Source: Corynebacterium aurimucosum ATCC 700975
GTDB taxonomy: Bacteria; Actinomycetota; Actinomycetes; Mycobacteriales; Mycobacteriaceae
Direction: 5' to 3'
NCBI RefSeq assembly: GCF_007672725.1
Contig: NZ_VDTC01000001.1
Location: forward strand, 1-64,000
Length of the DNA stretch: 64,000 nt
This document shows, one piece after another, positions 23,542 to 33,740 of the stretch. Position 1 is the first letter of the stretch. Each line of letters begins with the position of its first letter. A model generated the notes under the pieces. The model was not told the DNA's origin. It did no database searches and saw nothing but the letters and a program-made list of their open reading frames with translations. Made by a program: the position numbers and the translations under genes.

Positions 23542-24231
23542 CTAGACCGCCTCCCCGTACATTGCATTCTTCTCGTCACGCACGAGCGTGCCGTTGTGCA
23601 GCTCGATGACGCGCTGGCGGGCCTCGTTGACCGCGCGCGCGTTGTGCGTCGACATCACCACGGTGGTTCCGCGGCGATTGATCTTGGTGAGCAAGGCCAT
23701 GATCTCCGCGGCAGTGGAGGGATCGAGGTTGCCCGTGGGTTCGTCGGCAAGCAGCAGCTTGGGGCGGTTGACAAAGGCCCTCGCAATCGCCACGCGCTGC
23801 TGCTCACCGCCGGAAAGCTCGTGCGGCATGCGATGCTGCTTGGCGCCTAGGCCGACCATGTCGAGGACCTCGGGCACTTGCTTGGCAATCCGCGCCTTGC
23901 GTTTGCCAATGACCTCGAGGGCAAAGGCGACGTTGTCGTAGACGTTGAGCTTGGGCAGAAGCCGGAAATCCTGGAAGACGTAGCCGATGGATTGGCGCAG
24001 GCTATTGACCTCGCGGCCTTTCAACGTGTTGACGTGGAAGTCCCCGAAGTAAATGTCTCCCGAGCTCACATTGGTTTCGCGCACCATGAGCTGGAGGAAG
24101 GTCGACTTGCCGGAGCCGGACGGGCCGATGAGGAAGACGAATTCGCCGTCCTCAATCTCAAAGGACACGTTGTCCAGAGCGGGCCTAGTGGAGGTCGGAT
24201 AGACCTTGGACACATTCTCGAAAGTGATCAC
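23542..24231 (-). CDS. ftsE: Cell division ATP-binding protein FtsE
   Basis: This is the cytoplasmic ATPase partner of FtsX. It is 229 residues long, with Walker [10 protein letters not shown] (about 36-44), Q-loop [10 protein letters not shown], signature LSGGEQQR, Walker [13 protein letters not shown] and switch MSTHN, all matching FtsE. It lies 33 bases downstream of prfB and directly before ftsX, as in other Corynebacterium and Mycobacterium genomes. Confidence 0.96.
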   Translation of the reverse strand: MITFENVSKVYPTSTRPALDNVSFEIEDGEFVFLIGPSGSGKSTFLQLMVRETNVSSGDIYFGDFHVNTLKGREVNSLRQSIGYVFQDFRLLPKLNVYDNVAFALEVIGKRKARIAKQVPEVLDMVGLGAKQHRMPHELSGGEQQRVAIARAFVNRPKLLLADEPTGNLDPSTAAEIMALLTKINRRGTTVVMSTHNARAVNEARQRVIELHNGTLVRDEKNAMYGEAV

Positions 24232-24264
24232 TTAAGCCACATTAGCAACATTTGCCACTCGGGC

Positions 24265-25371
24265 CTAGGCCTCCTGCTGCGCCATGCGCCACCGGATTCC
24301 GGATTCCAGGAAGCCATCGATATCTCCGTCCAAGACCTTGGAGGGATCCCCTACCTCGTAATTCGTCCGCAGATCCTTGACCATCTGGTACGGATGCAGC
24401 ACATAAGAGCGCATCTGGTTGCCCCAGGATGCATTGCCACCGGCGCCCAGCGCATCAAGCTCCGCGCGCTCCTCCTGACGCTTGCGCTCCAACAGCTTCG
24501 CCTGCAGCACGCGCATGGCAGAGGCCTTGTTCTGGATCTGGGACTTCTCATTCTGACAGGTCACCACGATTCCCGTCGGGATGTGTGTCAGGCGCACCGC
24601 CGAGTCCGTCGTATTCACGGACTGACCACCAGGACCCGAAGAGCGGTAGACATCCACGCGCACCTCCGAATCCGGAACCTCGATGGAGTCAGTCTGCTCC
24701 ACCACCGGCAGCACCTCCACCTCCGCGAAGGAGGTCTGGCGGCGGCCTTGGTTATCAAAAGGCGAGATGCGCACGAGGCGGTGCGCACCCTGTTCCACGG
24801 AGAGCTGGCCATACATGTATTCGCCGTGCACCACGAAGGTGGCAGACTTGATGCCGGCCTCTTCGGCATAGGAAATGTCATAAACATCCACCTTGTGGCC
24901 GTTTTTCTCCGCCCAGCGCGTATACATGCGCATGAGCATCTCCGCCCAGTCCGCAGCATCCACGCCACCGGCTCCGGAGCGTATGTTGATGACGGCCTCG
25001 CGCTCGTCATACTCGCCGGAGAGCATCGTGGTTACCTCAAGCGCCTCGATGGCCGCGCCAAGCTCTTTCAGCTCTGTGTCCACGAGTTCCTTGGAGGCTT
25101 CATCGCCCTCCTCCTCCGCCAGCTCGGACATGACCGGAAGGTCCTCGATCCGCCCCCGCAGGGAATTCAGCTTGCGCAGTTTTGCCTGCTGCGCCGAGAG
25201 CTCCGAGGTCACCTTCTGCGCATGGTCTGGGTCGTCCCACAGCGACGGATCCCCCGCCTGAGCCTCGAGTTCGCGCACACGCTCGGACACCGCCTCCGGG
25301 TCCATCACCTTTTCAATGGAGGTCAAAGTGGCGCTGAGTTCCTCAAGACGAGCTGTTTGTTCCGGACGCAT
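24265..25371 (-). CDS. prfB: Peptide chain release factor 2
   Basis: RF2 terminates translation at UGA and UAA. The protein is 368 residues long, with the stop-codon recognition segment near residue 195 and the catalytic GGQ in [24 protein letters not shown]. The reading frame is continuous: there is no programmed +1 frameshift site near codon 25, as is usual in many Actinobacteria. It heads the prfB-ftsE-ftsX-smpB run, divergent from the IMPase-like gene. Confidence 0.95.
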   Translation of the reverse strand: MRPEQTARLEELSATLTSIEKVMDPEAVSERVRELEAQAGDPSLWDDPDHAQKVTSELSAQQAKLRKLNSLRGRIEDLPVMSELAEEEGDEASKELVDTELKELGAAIEALEVTTMLSGEYDEREAVINIRSGAGGVDAADWAEMLMRMYTRWAEKNGHKVDVYDISYAEEAGIKSATFVVHGEYMYGQLSVEQGAHRLVRISPFDNQGRRQTSFAEVEVLPVVEQTDSIEVPDSEVRVDVYRSSGPGGQSVNTTDSAVRLTHIPTGIVVTCQNEKSQIQNKASAMRVLQAKLLERKRQEERAELDALGAGGNASWGNQMRSYVLHPYQMVKDLRTNYEVGDPSKVLDGDIDGFLESGIRWRMAQQEA

Positions 25372-25440
25372 AGCCCCCTACTTTACTTATTCTTTCTCCC
25401 TGATTAGCCATCGGCCGCGTTTAGCGCGACAATAGGCGGC

Positions 25441-26268
25441 ATGAGTGACCAGCCAAGCCTCACCGAGATGATCGATGCCATCATCAAGACCTTCATCGTC
25501 GCCCACGCGGACGATACCGATGCCCACCTAGCCCAGGCGCTTGTCTATAACGCAGGCCGCCTGGCCTGGCGCCTGCGCGAGCAGGGTGTCGACGTAGAGC
25601 AAAAGACCTCCGTCTCCGATGTCGTCACCGACGCGGACTTCGCCGCCGAGCGTTTCGTCGCCGGCGTGCTCGAAGCCCTGCGCGGCGAGGACGGCATCGT
25701 GGGCGAGGAGGGCGCCAACCGCGACTCGGCCTCCGGCCGGACCTGGGTCATCGATCCCGTCGATGGCACCTACAACTTCGCCTCGGGCGCCGATTACTGG
25801 TGCTCTGCGCTCGCGCTTGTCGACGCTGAAGGAGTCATCCTCGGCGCCGTCCACCGCCCCGCCATGGGCTACACGTGGTTTGGTGGCCGTGACTTCCCCA
25901 CCAGCCTGGACGGCAAGGACGTCGCCAAACTCACCGACACCCCCGCCGACAAGCTGTGCTTGTCGACGTACCTGCACCCCACCTCCATCACGGATCCCAC
26001 AATCGCCTCCGCTTGGGAGAAGGTGGCCCCGCACTTTGCCACCGTGCGCATGCTAGGCGCAGGGTCCGTGGACCTCTCCTGCGTGGCGGATGGTACGTGG
26101 GGAGCATGGATGCAGCATTCCGTGAAGGATTGGGATTGGTATCCGGGCCAAGCGCTGGTGCTCGCAGCAGGCGGCGCGGCGCGCAAGGTTGAAGCCGGCG
26201 GTGTGGAATGGTGTATCGCGGGCAATAAACAAGTAGTTGATCAGATGGAGGAATGGCTCCGTGGGTAA
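25441..26268 (+). CDS. Inositol monophosphatase family protein (hisN-adjacent paralogue)
   Basis: This 275-residue protein belongs to the Mg-dependent IMPase superfamily. Metal-site motifs visible are GEEG (around 86), DPVDGTYNF (residues about 103-111) and the later DWDWYPG. It matches the gene that sits before hisN in C. glutamicum. Its substrate is unproven: it could act on inositol phosphate, a sugar phosphate or PAP. It starts 69 bases from divergent prfB, and its end overlaps the hisN start, so both are probably co-translated. Confidence 0.82.
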   Translation: MSDQPSLTEMIDAIIKTFIVAHADDTDAHLAQALVYNAGRLAWRLREQGVDVEQKTSVSDVVTDADFAAERFVAGVLEALRGEDGIVGEEGANRDSASGRTWVIDPVDGTYNFASGADYWCSALALVDAEGVILGAVHRPAMGYTWFGGRDFPTSLDGKDVAKLTDTPADKLCLSTYLHPTSITDPTIASAWEKVAPHFATVRMLGAGSVDLSCVADGTWGAWMQHSVKDWDWYPGQALVLAAGGAARKVEAGGVEWCIAGNKQVVDQMEEWLRG

Positions 26269-27034
26269 GTACAAAGAGGACCTCGGCTTGGCATTGGAGA
26301 TGGCGGGCCATGCGGACGCCATTACGATGCACCGCTTTGAGGCAGCGGACCTTTCCGTCAAAGACAAGCCGGACATGACCCCGGTCTCTGATGCCGACCT
26401 GGCCTGCGAAAAGGCCATCCGCGAGGCGCTGAAACGCTCGCGCCCGCGCGATGAAGTTCTGGGTGAAGAATTCGGCGGCGAGGCTTGCTTCGAGGGCCGC
26501 CAGTGGGTCATCGATCCCATCGACGGCACGAAGAATTTCGTGCGCGGCGTCCCCGTCTGGGCCACGCTGATCTCACTACTGGAGGACGGCGAGCCGGTGG
26601 TTTCCGTCATTTCCGCCCCGGCCCTGCGCCGCCGTTGGTATGCGGCCAAGGGGGGCGGCGCCTACCGCGTCTTCGGCGGGGAGCCCAAGCGCCTGCGCGT
26701 CTCCGAGGTCTCCGACTTGGCGGATGCCTCCCTTGCTATGAGTTCCTTGTCCGGTTGGGGCTCAAGCCGCGATGCTTTCGTGTCCTTGACGGACAAGGTA
26801 TGGCGTCTGCGCGGCTACGGCGACTTCTGGAATTACTGCCTCGTGGCCGAGGGCGCCGTCGACATCGCTGCCGAGCCCGAGGTCTCCTTGTGGGACTTGG
26901 CCGCCCCGGCGCTCCTCGTCACCGAGGCCGGTGGCCGCTTCACCAACGTTCGCGGTGAAGATGGGCCCCACGGCGGCTCAGCGCTTGCCTCCAACGGCAA
27001 GCTTCATGGCGTCGCCCTCTCCGCCCTCTCCTAA
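26261..27034 (+). CDS. hisN: Histidinol-phosphatase (IMPase-type HisN)
   Basis: HisN removes phosphate from L-histidinol phosphate, the penultimate part of histidine synthesis. In Corynebacterium this activity comes from an IMPase-fold enzyme rather than a HisB or PHP enzyme. The 257-residue protein carries [15 protein letters not shown] (metal site) and [18 protein letters not shown] at 26261 with GGAGG eight bases upstream is the start; it overlaps the paralogue's stop by 8 bases. Gene context next to prfB and ftsEX agrees with C. glutamicum hisN. Confidence 0.85.
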   Translation: MGKYKEDLGLALEMAGHADAITMHRFEAADLSVKDKPDMTPVSDADLACEKAIREALKRSRPRDEVLGEEFGGEACFEGRQWVIDPIDGTKNFVRGVPVWATLISLLEDGEPVVSVISAPALRRRWYAAKGGGAYRVFGGEPKRLRVSEVSDLADASLAMSSLSGWGSSRDAFVSLTDKVWRLRGYGDFWNYCLVAEGAVDIAAEPEVSLWDLAAPALLVTEAGGRFTNVRGEDGPHGGSALASNGKLHGVALSALS

Positions 27035-27108
27035 CTCCCCTGCGGCACCGCAGCGCGGCGCCGCACGCCAGCGTCATTCCCCAGCGTCGCGCCCGGTGAC
27101 GCTTCGAT

Positions 27109-27150
27109 CAAATAGTGCCCCAGATCTTTAAAGATCTGGGGCACTATTTG
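27109..27150. terminator. 42-bp perfect palindrome, convergent terminator
   Basis: CAAATAGTGCCCCAGATCTT and its exact complement meet at TTT/AAA, a 21-bp arm with no loop bases. It lies between convergent hisN and the protease gene. The outer CAAATAGTGCCCC arm matches the core of the 55-bp repeats at 7673 and 8388. Confidence 0.75.
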
Positions 27151-27210
27151 TTAGAAACGTACTCTCCCGGCCACGCGCCCACGGCTCCGTGACCGGTTTC
27201 GCAGCGGTGG

Positions 27211-28413
27211 TTAGTTCTCCGGAAGCGCGAAACCGGAACCTACGCCCTCGCGGCGGTTCAGATCCGCGATGATGGCATCGGTGTTAGACACAACCGTGGG
27301 GTTGTGCAGCGCGCCCTGCCACGGGGTGTGGCACGACGGCAACCCCGGAATCAGGCCGCGGGATACCGAGCCGACGATGCGGCCGTTGCGGAAGACCGGA
27401 GCGCCGGAGTCTCCAACCATGGCGCACACCTGGTTGACGGTGACGCGCTCGGTGTGCTGGAAGGTCATGCCACAGGTACGGCCGGTGGCCACGCCGTTCT
27501 TGCAGGTGATATCGCCCGGCTGGGTGGTGCCACCAACCCCATTAGCGGTCACGCCGTTGTAGCTACGGGACACCTCGGCCTTGGAGCCGAACTCGATGAG
27601 CGAATAATCCAGCTGCTCATTCTTTGACACCACGGTGCCGGTCGGGCCAACCTGCCAGGAGTCTGCCGAAGAGACCGGATCGCCGACATTTCCGCAGTGA
27701 CCAGCGGTAATACCAACCTTGCGGCCTTCCGCATCGGTGCCGGCTGCCGTCAGCGTGCACATGGTGTCCTCATGAATGTAGAGCGGGGTACCCGGGCCAT
27801 ACAGGGACTTGCCTTCGGTCATCGCTACATTAGATTCCTCCGGAATCTGAGGAGCGTCATAGTAGGAACCAGGCACTCGGTGCAGGACATAGTCCGCCTG
27901 CGGTTTACCGGCAGCGATCTTGGAAAACAGGTCATTCTTCCACGCATAGTTCGGATCAGTGCCCTGTGGCACGAATTCCGGCTGCGTGGCCTCCTCCAGC
28001 AATCCGATGGGGGCAGGATTCGTCAGCGGTTCACCCGTTTTAGCGTCGGCACCAGCGTAGTCCTGCGGTGCTGCCGGAACCGGTAACTGGGTATCCAGGT
28101 TTGCTTGCCCCGCAAGGCGCTGCGCCGCAGGGGAATTCACGGCCCCAGCAACTGCCTGGGACGCATCATTCGACACCGCTGCGGCGGCGCCGTTGACTGT
28201 TGAATCGACGGAGTCTGTCAGCCCCTTGTCCACGGGCATGGTCTCAATGCCCACGGACTGCAGATCCTCGCGTACCTGATCAACAAAACCTGCCGAATCA
28301 ATCTCCGGGATTGTGGGGAGTTCCTGGGCACCCGCCGCTGGGTTACCCAGGAAGAACGCACCTGCGAAAGCCGAGCCCACGAGGACTTTCTTAAGGTGCG
28401 GAATTTTTCGCAT
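27211..28413 (-). CDS. Secreted trypsin-like serine protease
   Basis: This 400-residue S1-fold protease is exported by a signal peptide (residues 1-30, cleaved near AGAQE). A helical pro-region of about 120 residues follows. The catalytic triad is His239 in TAGHC, Asp269 in LDYSLIEF and Ser336 in GDSGAPV. Cysteine pairs (Cys219/Cys240, Cys304/Cys314, Cys330) suit disulfides outside the cell. Corynebacteria carry several such proteins, but the substrate is unknown. It stands alone, ending at the palindromic terminator 27109-27150. Confidence 0.88.
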   Translation of the reverse strand: MRKIPHLKKVLVGSAFAGAFFLGNPAAGAQELPTIPEIDSAGFVDQVREDLQSVGIETMPVDKGLTDSVDSTVNGAAAAVSNDASQAVAGAVNSPAAQRLAGQANLDTQLPVPAAPQDYAGADAKTGEPLTNPAPIGLLEEATQPEFVPQGTDPNYAWKNDLFSKIAAGKPQADYVLHRVPGSYYDAPQIPEESNVAMTEGKSLYGPGTPLYIHEDTMCTLTAAGTDAEGRKVGITAGHCGNVGDPVSSADSWQVGPTGTVVSKNEQLDYSLIEFGSKAEVSRSYNGVTANGVGGTTQPGDITCKNGVATGRTCGMTFQHTERVTVNQVCAMVGDSGAPVFRNGRIVGSVSRGLIPGLPSCHTPWQGALHNPTVVSNTDAIIADLNRREGVGSGFALPEN

Positions 28414-28600
28414 TGAGCAATTCCTCTTTCACTTCTTCTCGTAATGGTCTATAAGACTTCCCCTATGATGGCACGTGCCTTGGACGGCCGTTTACTAACG
28501 TGTGTGACTGTGTCCAACCCGTTACATTACTGACAGTTTTCGGGTGCCCCCTCTCTTTCTTCATCGCTCTCCGCACCCCGCGCAGACCTACTATGGAGGC

Positions 28601-29029
28601 ATGTCTGAGACCTCCACTTCGCCCTCATCTCCCGCAGACATTACTGAAATCGTCGCCGTTATCCTGCGCGATAATCACGGTCGCGTTCTCGTCCTCCGCG
28701 CCACCTCTACCCCAGAATTCGTCCTGCCATTCGGCTCCATCGATGACACGATTAACCCCGCCAAGGCCGCCCAGCTCATCGCCCACGAGGCCGTGCGCGC
28801 CGTGGTCGACATATCGAAACTTCGCCGCCTGGCCACGTATATCTCACCGGCGGCTAACAGCGCCCCACACAACATCCACGCACACGTCTATGTCTACGAG
28901 GAAGAAATCTCCGTCGCGCATCCAGACAAGGAGATTGCGGAGCTAGCGTGGGTCGATCCCGCTGCCCCGGATGTCGACATCGCCCCTTTGCTCAAGGAGC
29001 GCGTATTCCCCGCTTTGCAAGAACTCTAA
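28601..29029 (+). CDS. Nudix-like hydrolase domain protein
   Basis: This protein of about 142 residues has a Nudix-type beta strand (IVAVILRDNHGRVLVLRATS) and a degenerate Nudix box: GSIDDTINPAKAAQLIAHEAVRAVVD keeps the spacing but replaces the REUxEE core by HEAVRA. Catalysis is therefore doubtful. It may be a binding or regulatory Nudix protein. GGAGG sits very close to the ATG at 28601, so the start is uncertain. It is followed 25 bases later by a lipoprotein gene. Confidence 0.65.
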   Translation: MSETSTSPSSPADITEIVAVILRDNHGRVLVLRATSTPEFVLPFGSIDDTINPAKAAQLIAHEAVRAVVDISKLRRLATYISPAANSAPHNIHAHVYVYEEEISVAHPDKEIAELAWVDPAAPDVDIAPLLKERVFPALQEL

Positions 29030-29054
29030 AAGCTCAACGCCTAGACTCCGCACC

Positions 29055-29714
29055 ATGACTACACAGCGACTACTCCCCGTTCTCGCCGCATCCCTCGCTC
29101 TAGCGCTCACCGGCTGCGCCACCGATGAAAACACTGATGCCGCGCTTGACGCTGCCTCCCCTACCACCACCCAACCCGCCGGCACGGAGACTGCAGGTCT
29201 AGTTCCCGCGGACCAGCAGACCCCCGACGCAGATCCAGCAGACCCCGGTCAGGCACAGCCTGATACAGGCACTACCGCCCAGGCCGCGGCCAATGGCACG
29301 TGCGCCACGGAACAACTCGACATCGGGCTATCCAACGAGCAGGGTGCCGCGGGCTCACGCTTAGCCGATATCACTTTTACCAACACCTCCTCCGAGCCCT
29401 GTACATTGAACGGCTTCCCTGGCGTTTCGGCCGTCACCAATGACGACGGCACCCAACTTGGCGCCGCCGCCGAGCGCGAAACCGGCCAAGAAACGGCACC
29501 CGTCACGCTAGAGCCGGGCCACACCGCTTCGGCGAGCCTCAAAATGACCAACGTCGGCGTCCTCGATCCCGCTTCCTGCCAGCCCCAAGCAGCCGACGGC
29601 TTGCGCGTTTACCCACCCGGCGAGACCGCCAGCGCCTTCATCCGCGTCGAAGGCCTCGAAGGATGCGCGGGCGATACACACTACCTTTCCATCCAGCCGG
29701 TCACTGCAGGTTAA
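29055..29714 (+). CDS. DUF4232-containing lipoprotein
   Basis: This 219-residue lipoprotein has a signal peptide ending in the lipobox LTGC with Cys21. A flexible Thr/Pro/Asp linker (residues 22-85) leads to a DUF4232 beta-domain: ISLSNEQGAAGSRLADITFTN-type repeats, a CTLNGFPGVS motif, and a second cysteine pair (CQPQ and CAG) probably forming a disulfide. The role of the domain is unknown; it occurs in many actinobacterial cell-surface proteins. It probably shares a transcript with the Nudix-like gene. Confidence 0.85.
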   Translation: MTTQRLLPVLAASLALALTGCATDENTDAALDAASPTTTQPAGTETAGLVPADQQTPDADPADPGQAQPDTGTTAQAAANGTCATEQLDIGLSNEQGAAGSRLADITFTNTSSEPCTLNGFPGVSAVTNDDGTQLGAAAERETGQETAPVTLEPGHTASASLKMTNVGVLDPASCQPQAADGLRVYPPGETASAFIRVEGLEGCAGDTHYLSIQPVTAG

Positions 29715-29762
29715 ACCCGCTTAAACCCCGCAACATTGTCGCACCGGTCTACACTCGCGGCT

Positions 29763-30071
29763 ATGGAATCCATGAAGCTAACATCACTCGTGTTTGGCAA
29801 TGTTGTATTGGAATCGCACATGACGAAGACGATTATTGTCGTTTATTCGGAAGACATGCGGTCATGGTACTTCCGCCCGAGTCCGTACACGGAGCTTAAG
29901 GTGCCGCTCGATGAGCTGCGCGGGCAGCTGAGTAGAGAGCGCGCGGAACTCATCTCGGAACGTATCTTTGATAACGTAAAACTCGAGCTAGAGGAAAGCT
30001 ACCCCGGTGGCGTGGACCGCGCGCAGAAGGAGCTCTGCGGCTGGCTTCTGCGCGAGGAATCAGCCGTTTAA
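29763..30071 (+). CDS. Hypothetical conserved small protein
   Basis: This protein of about 102 residues opens MESMKLTSLVFGNVVLESHM and has a short beta-rich first half (IIVVYSEDMRSWYFRPSP) and a helical second half (LDELRGQLSRERAELISERIFDNVKLEL). It is not recognised. Starts at 29763 or 29772 are about equal. It lies between the DUF4232 lipoprotein and the frameshifted DUF418 gene, and no operon partner is clear. Confidence 0.5.
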   Translation: MESMKLTSLVFGNVVLESHMTKTIIVVYSEDMRSWYFRPSPYTELKVPLDELRGQLSRERAELISERIFDNVKLELEESYPGGVDRAQKELCGWLLREESAV

Positions 30072-30078
30072 ACCAACA

Positions 30079-31283
30079 TCAGGCCGACCCGAGAGCCGAC
30101 TTAGGCTCAATACGACCCGTTGGGCCGTACGCCAGTCGGCGATGCGCCCACTCGAACGGGCCAGGTTTGCCCCAAGCCTCAAGCAGAGCAGCGAGAAGCA
30201 GCGTCAGGACAAAGACCAGCAGACCGATTCCAAGCTTGCCGCTCACCGAAGCATCTGCGCCTAGGCCGAAGCCGGCTGGGGTGACAAAAACAATAAACAA
30301 CACCGATTGCGCAATGTAGCCCGACATAGAGCGCTTGCCCAACGCCACGAAAGCAAAGGCCCACCCAGGAACGAGATTGTTGAGTTTCTCCGTGAGCAGT
30401 GCCAAAACCGCCAGAATGCCAGGACCCGTAAGAAAGCCAAAAGCTTGGTTCAGCATCAAGAACACCGGTTCCAAATCGGTTGACACAACGCCAGCGGCCG
30501 CAAGCCCCCACGGAAGACCAACAAAGACAATGACCATACCTGCAATAACAACCCAGGTGACCAAGGTTCGGCGGTGCGCAGAAACGTGTGCAAGCACGCC
30601 CTCCCGCGCCCAGATATATCCGATGAGTAAAACGCCTACCAGCCCCACAAATGTGATGGGATCTGCCCCAGAGCAGCAACCTCACCACGCAGGTTGCGGG
30701 CGAAATAGTCACCGAATGTGACAAGTTCACCGGTCATCGGACGCGAGTTGGGCAGAGGATTGAAGTAGCCAAAATAGGCTCCCACCGCGCCCGAACCGGC
30801 GAAAACCGCATAGCCGCCAAAGAACCAGTAGGCAATGCGCCGCAGCGTGCGCGTCGAAAGCGTAAAGCACCAAGCCAAGGCGATGCCCATGAGGCCATAG
30901 ACCAGCATGATGTCACCGTCGAAAAGCGCGAAGCCATGCGCCAGACCAAAAACTGCCAGCAGGCCGTAGCGGCGGATGAGTACGCGCCGCGATTCTTTAA
31001 TGGTGTAGCCCTTACGCTGCAAACTTGCAGCAATGAGACCAATGCCGAAGCCCAACAGCATGCAGAACATGGGCAGGCCTCGCACACGTACAAACATGCC
31101 GGTGAACACCGCCGCCACGATGTCTAGGGCGCTATCGGGGCGCACACCGCCCAGGGTGGAGCTGGGACCTATCGACCAATCATTGACTACCCAGCTCTGC
31201 ACGGCGTTCGCCATGGCAATCCCCAACAGCGCCGTGCCACGCGCTAAGTCAGGAACGATAAGTCGTTGCCGTTTCTCCTGCAT
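30079..31283 (-). pseudogene. DUF418 membrane protein, frameshifted
   Basis: Two reading frames make one DUF418 protein. The first (start 31283, MQEKRQRLIVPDLARGTALLGIAMANA) encodes the N-terminal membrane helices and ends at 30636. The second covers the C-terminal half (VGLVGVLLIGYIWAREG onward, with the family's PGWAFAFVALGKRSMSGYIAQS motif) and overlaps at 30636-30648. A single one-base shift near 30640-30680 would join them. The family is of unknown function, with about 10 helices, and is often next to transport or resistance genes. A sequencing error cannot be excluded. Confidence 0.78.
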
Positions 31284-31342
31284 ACACCCTATTTTACTCT
31301 TCTCAAGCATCATCTAAGGGCGGTTTGACTAGGCTAAGCCCC

Positions 31343-31786
31343 ATGCCTGAGCCACTGTCGTACTCCTCCACCGAGGGCTTCCCGCAGCTGCACATGTCCC
31401 GCGTCATCGACGCTGAATTCGATGACGCCGCGGACAAACTCTTCCGCTGGGACCTGCAGCGTAGCGGTCTCTTCCGGGTACGGCCCAGCCACGCCACGGT
31501 GGAGGAAGGCGCTGAGGTCAGCCTCGGGCTGGGGCCGTGGGAGTTTCGCTGCCGGGTGGTGGATGTCTTCCGCGAGGAAGGCCGGTGTGGCTTTACCTAT
31601 GGCACCCTTCCCGGCCATATTGAGCGCGGCGAGGAGACCTTTACCCTGGAGCGCCTACGGGATGGGCGCACGCTGCTGCTTGTCGACGCCTCCTCCCAAC
31701 CCGCTCACCTCCCCTTCCTGCGCCCGTTGCTCGATATTCCCCGGCGCGCGCTGATTCGCTTCTTTTACCTCAGGGCGCTGGACTGA
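31343..31786 (+). CDS. DUF1990 family protein
   Basis: This 147-residue protein matches DUF1990, a lipocalin/START-like beta fold. The visible family pattern is the pair GLGPWEFRCRVVDVFREEGRCGFTYGTLPGHIERGEETF, where FGFAYGTLPGHPExGEE is the hallmark. Starts at 31325 or 31343 both read in frame; ATG at 31343 fits the family length. Function unknown. It lies between the DUF418 gene (divergent) and the PhoD gene (convergent). Confidence 0.82.
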   Translation: MPEPLSYSSTEGFPQLHMSRVIDAEFDDAADKLFRWDLQRSGLFRVRPSHATVEEGAEVSLGLGPWEFRCRVVDVFREEGRCGFTYGTLPGHIERGEETFTLERLRDGRTLLLVDASSQPAHLPFLRPLLDIPRRALIRFFYLRALD

Positions 31787-31816
31787 TCCCCCGCAGCGCC
31801 CGCCGGCGGATGGTGG

Positions 31817-33580
31817 CTAGGCGGTGAATCCGTCCTTAGGATTCCAGGTCTTGCTCACCGCCAGCGCTACCGAAGCATCTTCAGCTTCAACATCAGACAC
31901 GCGGTAGTAGTGCATGTCCACGTGATCGGCAAAGAGGTGCGCGACGGCATAGCCGTGGGAGTCATAGTCCAAGTGCTTTACCCACGGATTGGCGTCCTTG
32001 ATTGCGTCCTCAATGAGCAACGAAGTCGAGTTGTCCTCCCCGTGGTAGGTGCCTGTGTAAGTGGTGAGGATTTCGTCGACATTGGGCGCCGTAATTGAGG
32101 TAGTCACCAGCTCACAGGCCACGCGCTTATCGTGCAGGTAGATGTCGTTGGCCCATTCCGAGTGAATATCACCGGTAATGAAGAAGGAGTTACCCTCGCG
32201 AGCATCAAGAGCCTCAAGCACACGGTCACGGTCGGCGGCGTATCCATCCCATTGATCCGAATTCACGGCGAAGCCAGAAGTATTGCCCTTGACAAAGCGC
32301 AAGCCCTCATTGGCCGCGTCGTTACCGGGAATGGTCAACAGGCGCATGGGAGCCATCATCACGGAATTGCCCATCACCATCCACGTGGCGTCTGACATCG
32401 AAATAGTGTCCCGCAGCCACTGCAGCTGTTCGTTACCCACGATGGTTCGATTCGGATCCCCAAAGTTAGCGGCGGTGGTTTCCTGATCGCGGTAGGTACG
32501 CAGGTCCATCATGGTGAGCTCCATGAGGGAGCCGAAGCGCAGGTTGCGGTAAAGCTTACCGCCCTCGCTCAGCTGCTTTTGGCGCAGCGGCATCCATTCG
32601 TAATAGGCCTGCAAGGCGTCGTTCCAACGGCGGGACCACTCGCCCTCTGCAAACCCAGGTGTGTGGTTTTCGGCGCCCTCGCGCCAGGAGTTGTTGGCTG
32701 TCTCGTGGTCATCCCACACCACGACCCACGGGGCCGCAGCATGCGCAGCCTGCAGGTGCTCGTCGGTGCGGTAGCGGCCGTAGCGGATGCGGTAATCCTC
32801 CAGCGTGACGATCTCCCACACGGGGTGGTGCTCACGTGCCACACCACTCTTGCCCACGTACTCCCCCGTGGGATACTCGTAGATGTAGTCCCCAAGGAAG
32901 ACCACGAAGTCAAGCTCCCCGGAGCGTCCACGCTCCGCCATGTCCTTGTAGGCGTTAAAGAAGCCCGATTCGTAATTGGCGCACGAGGCCACGGCGAATT
33001 TCAGGTTGTCTACCTGGGCGTCGACAGCCGGCGCAGTTTTCGTCCTGCCCACGGGCGAATACGCCCCGCTATGCTCACCCGAGGTCACCTGGAAGCGGTA
33101 GTAGTACACGGTGTCCGGGTTCAGGCCAAAGGGATCTACGTGAACGGTATGGTCGTGCTCCGCGGAGGCAACCTCTTGGCCGTGTGCCACCACGGAAGCC
33201 ATCGCCTCATCTGTAGCAATCTCCCATGCCACGTGAACGTCGTCTCCCATGCCAGAACCAGGCAGGGCATCCCGGTCCGGGGTGACGCGGGTCCACAGCA
33301 CCACCGAGGTGGGCAGCGGATCGCCGGACGCAACGCCGTGGAGGAAAGGCAGCTGGGCGCCGGTGTACTGGTTATACGCCTCCAGCGGGGCCTGGCGCGG
33401 GGTGCCGTGCTGGGCAGTTGCTGCCGACAGCCCATAGCCAGCGGCCGCGGTGGATGCACCAACGGCGCCCCAACGCAGCGCGGTGCGTCGATTAAAGCGG
33501 ATAGCGCGAGAGTTTCTTAAAGATTCTGAAGAGTCTGGGGTATCTGTGGACCCGAATTCGTGGGACATGGGGCTAAACAT
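31817..33580 (-). CDS. phoD: Secreted PhoD-family alkaline phosphatase (Tat-exported)
   Basis: This 587-residue protein belongs to the PhoD family of Ca/Fe phosphodiesterase/monoesterases, exported folded by the Tat system. The N-terminus has the twin-arginine motif FNRRTALRWGAVGASTAAAGYGL. Visible catalytic-domain motifs are HGVASGDPLPTSVVLWTRVTP (the PhoD N-domain), VASCANYESGFFNAY, FLGDYIYEY, WDDHETANNSW and FITGDIHSEW. It probably releases phosphate from extracellular organic phosphate. It is divergent from the metallophosphoesterase gene, so the two may share control by phosphate supply. Confidence 0.9.
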   Translation of the reverse strand: MFSPMSHEFGSTDTPDSSESLRNSRAIRFNRRTALRWGAVGASTAAAGYGLSAATAQHGTPRQAPLEAYNQYTGAQLPFLHGVASGDPLPTSVVLWTRVTPDRDALPGSGMGDDVHVAWEIATDEAMASVVAHGQEVASAEHDHTVHVDPFGLNPDTVYYYRFQVTSGEHSGAYSPVGRTKTAPAVDAQVDNLKFAVASCANYESGFFNAYKDMAERGRSGELDFVVFLGDYIYEYPTGEYVGKSGVAREHHPVWEIVTLEDYRIRYGRYRTDEHLQAAHAAAPWVVVWDDHETANNSWREGAENHTPGFAEGEWSRRWNDALQAYYEWMPLRQKQLSEGGKLYRNLRFGSLMELTMMDLRTYRDQETTAANFGDPNRTIVGNEQLQWLRDTISMSDATWMVMGNSVMMAPMRLLTIPGNDAANEGLRFVKGNTSGFAVNSDQWDGYAADRDRVLEALDAREGNSFFITGDIHSEWANDIYLHDKRVACELVTTSITAPNVDEILTTYTGTYHGEDNSTSLLIEDAIKDANPWVKHLDYDSHGYAVAHLFADHVDMHYYRVSDVEAEDASVALAVSKTWNPKDGFTA

Positions 33581-33711
33581 AAGCTCACCAAAACTGCTAT
33601 TTCAACGCGAAACAGCGCATGATATCCCCTATACCGGGGGCATGTTCCACAGATTTCTATTCTGCTTAACCGGAGGTTCACCTTGAGATGTTTCTGTGAC
33701 TAGGTCATGTC

Positions 33712-33740
33712 TGTTTCTCTGTTTTCTCAGCAGAGAAACA
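33712..33740. promoter_or_regulatory. Inverted repeat between the divergent phosphatase genes
   Basis: TGTTTCTCTG (33712-33721) and CAGAGAAACA (33731-33740) form a perfect 10-bp inverted repeat with a 9-base spacer. It lies 50 bases before the metallophosphoesterase ATG. It may be an operator or a leader hairpin. No perfect PhoR direct repeat was recognised in 33581-33790. Confidence 0.4.

Noticed and set aside
24265..25371. Programmed frameshift in prfB
   Set aside because: The reading frame is continuous from the start; no in-frame TGA near codon 25.
30079..30648. Separate 189-residue membrane protein
   Set aside because: It has no start signal and completes the DUF418 protein of the upstream frame; a frameshift explains it better.
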